Assembly (NCBI GenBank): GCA_013041585.1 | Contig: JABEVM010000220.1 | Location: forward strand, 1 to 5,966 | DNA length: 5,966 bases | DNA from: Chlamydiota bacterium | GTDB lineage: Bacteria; Chlamydiota; Chlamydiia; Chlamydiales; Rhabdochlamydiaceae | Direction of reading: 5' to 3' | Part shown: positions 5,673-5,966 of the stretch, piece by piece | Numbering within the stretch: position 1 is the first letter of the stretch | How the letters are laid out: each line of letters begins with the position of its first letter | The notes under the pieces: generated by a model | What the model was told of the DNA's origin: nothing | What the model saw: the letters and a program-made list of their open reading frames with translations, nothing else | Database searches by the model: none | Made by a program: the position numbers and the translations under genes

Positions 5673-5966
5673 CTATGATTCAGAAATCGCTATACCAAGT
5701 TCTTCTTTTACTAAAGGAAGTAAATGTATTTCTCCTAGTTTTTCTAGCTCTTTTAACCCTTTTTTAGTCATAGCTTGGGTTGAGAATGGAATCATAAAAA
5801 TTTGGAAAAACTTTTTTAATCCTTCTTTCCGATGATCCTTTTCCATCTTCTGTTCAAGATCGAAAAAAATATCGTATTCATTAGGCTGCCTTCGAAAAAT
5901 TGGTCCCATTCCCTTTTTTATTAATTCCTTAGTAATTGTATATTTCTCCTTAAAACAACCTTGAAC
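5673..5966 (-). CDS. DUF4304-like protein, partial (start beyond the window)
   Basis: The reading frame is open to the right window edge, giving the last 97 residues of a protein whose start is outside. The Met at 5909 is internal, because homology to the neighbouring gene continues upstream of it (VQGCFKEKY here matches IQGVFGNIY there). Conserved blocks shared by the pair are IFxRQPNxY, RKEGLK, PFS, KKG/KTG, LGE/KGE and LPxVKxEL. This copy ends five residues later, in GIAISES. The pair probably arose by an old tandem duplication or by gathering of related immunity genes. The N-terminal WFRE and LQKS motif region of the family would lie past the edge. Confidence 0.75.
   Translation of the reverse strand, partial: VQGCFKEKYTITKELIKKGMGPIFRRQPNEYDIFFDLEQKMEKDHRKEGLKKFFQIFMIPFSTQAMTKKGLKELEKLGEIHLLPLVKEELGIAISES

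Overview
The window looks like DNA from a low-GC Gram-negative bacterium. It joins two unlike regions at a truncated tRNA gene. The mix of a copper operon, Rhs debris and tandem small genes would fit an amoeba-associated lineage such as a Parachlamydia relative or a Legionella-like bacterium. Nothing in the sequence fixes the taxon, so this is only a guess.

Left part (1-3352, + strand) is a copper-detoxification operon. A compact secreted multicopper oxidase (80-1204) is followed after 12 bases by a P1B-type Cu+-exporting ATPase (1217-3352). The ATPase would pump Cu+ out of the cytoplasm. The oxidase, with all twelve copper-ligand positions and a Met/His-rich tail, would oxidise Cu+ to the less harmful Cu2+ outside the inner membrane. 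The first 76 bases may be the tail of a further upstream gene of the same operon.

Junction (3353-3658). A weak hairpin lies between the ATPase and a 55-base 3' remnant of a tRNA-Leu(UAA) gene on the - strand. The remnant runs from the anticodon arm to the discriminator base and has no 5' half. This is the usual scar of a tyrosine-recombinase element inserted in a tRNA gene. Direct and inverted repeats to its right look like integrase or excisionase arm sites. The polarity of the remnant places the inserted element to the right, with the intact tRNA-Leu expected beyond the window, and places the copper genes outside that element.

Right part (3659-5966, all supported genes on the - strand) is visibly more AT-rich and has the character of an accessory region. 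Read in the direction of transcription it holds: a DUF4304-like gene cut by the window edge; a complete DUF4304-like paralogue; a broken Rhs/YD-repeat fragment starting seven bases after that gene's stop codon and carrying two opposite frameshifts; a roughly 340-base stretch with a possible 38-codon 3' fragment of an outer-membrane protein gene; and an unrecognised one-helix membrane protein of 214 residues. DUF4304-like genes next to Rhs debris suggest a decaying polymorphic-toxin/immunity locus in which spare immunity genes outlast the toxin. That is inference. No integrase, intact transposase, CRISPR array or replication origin was seen.
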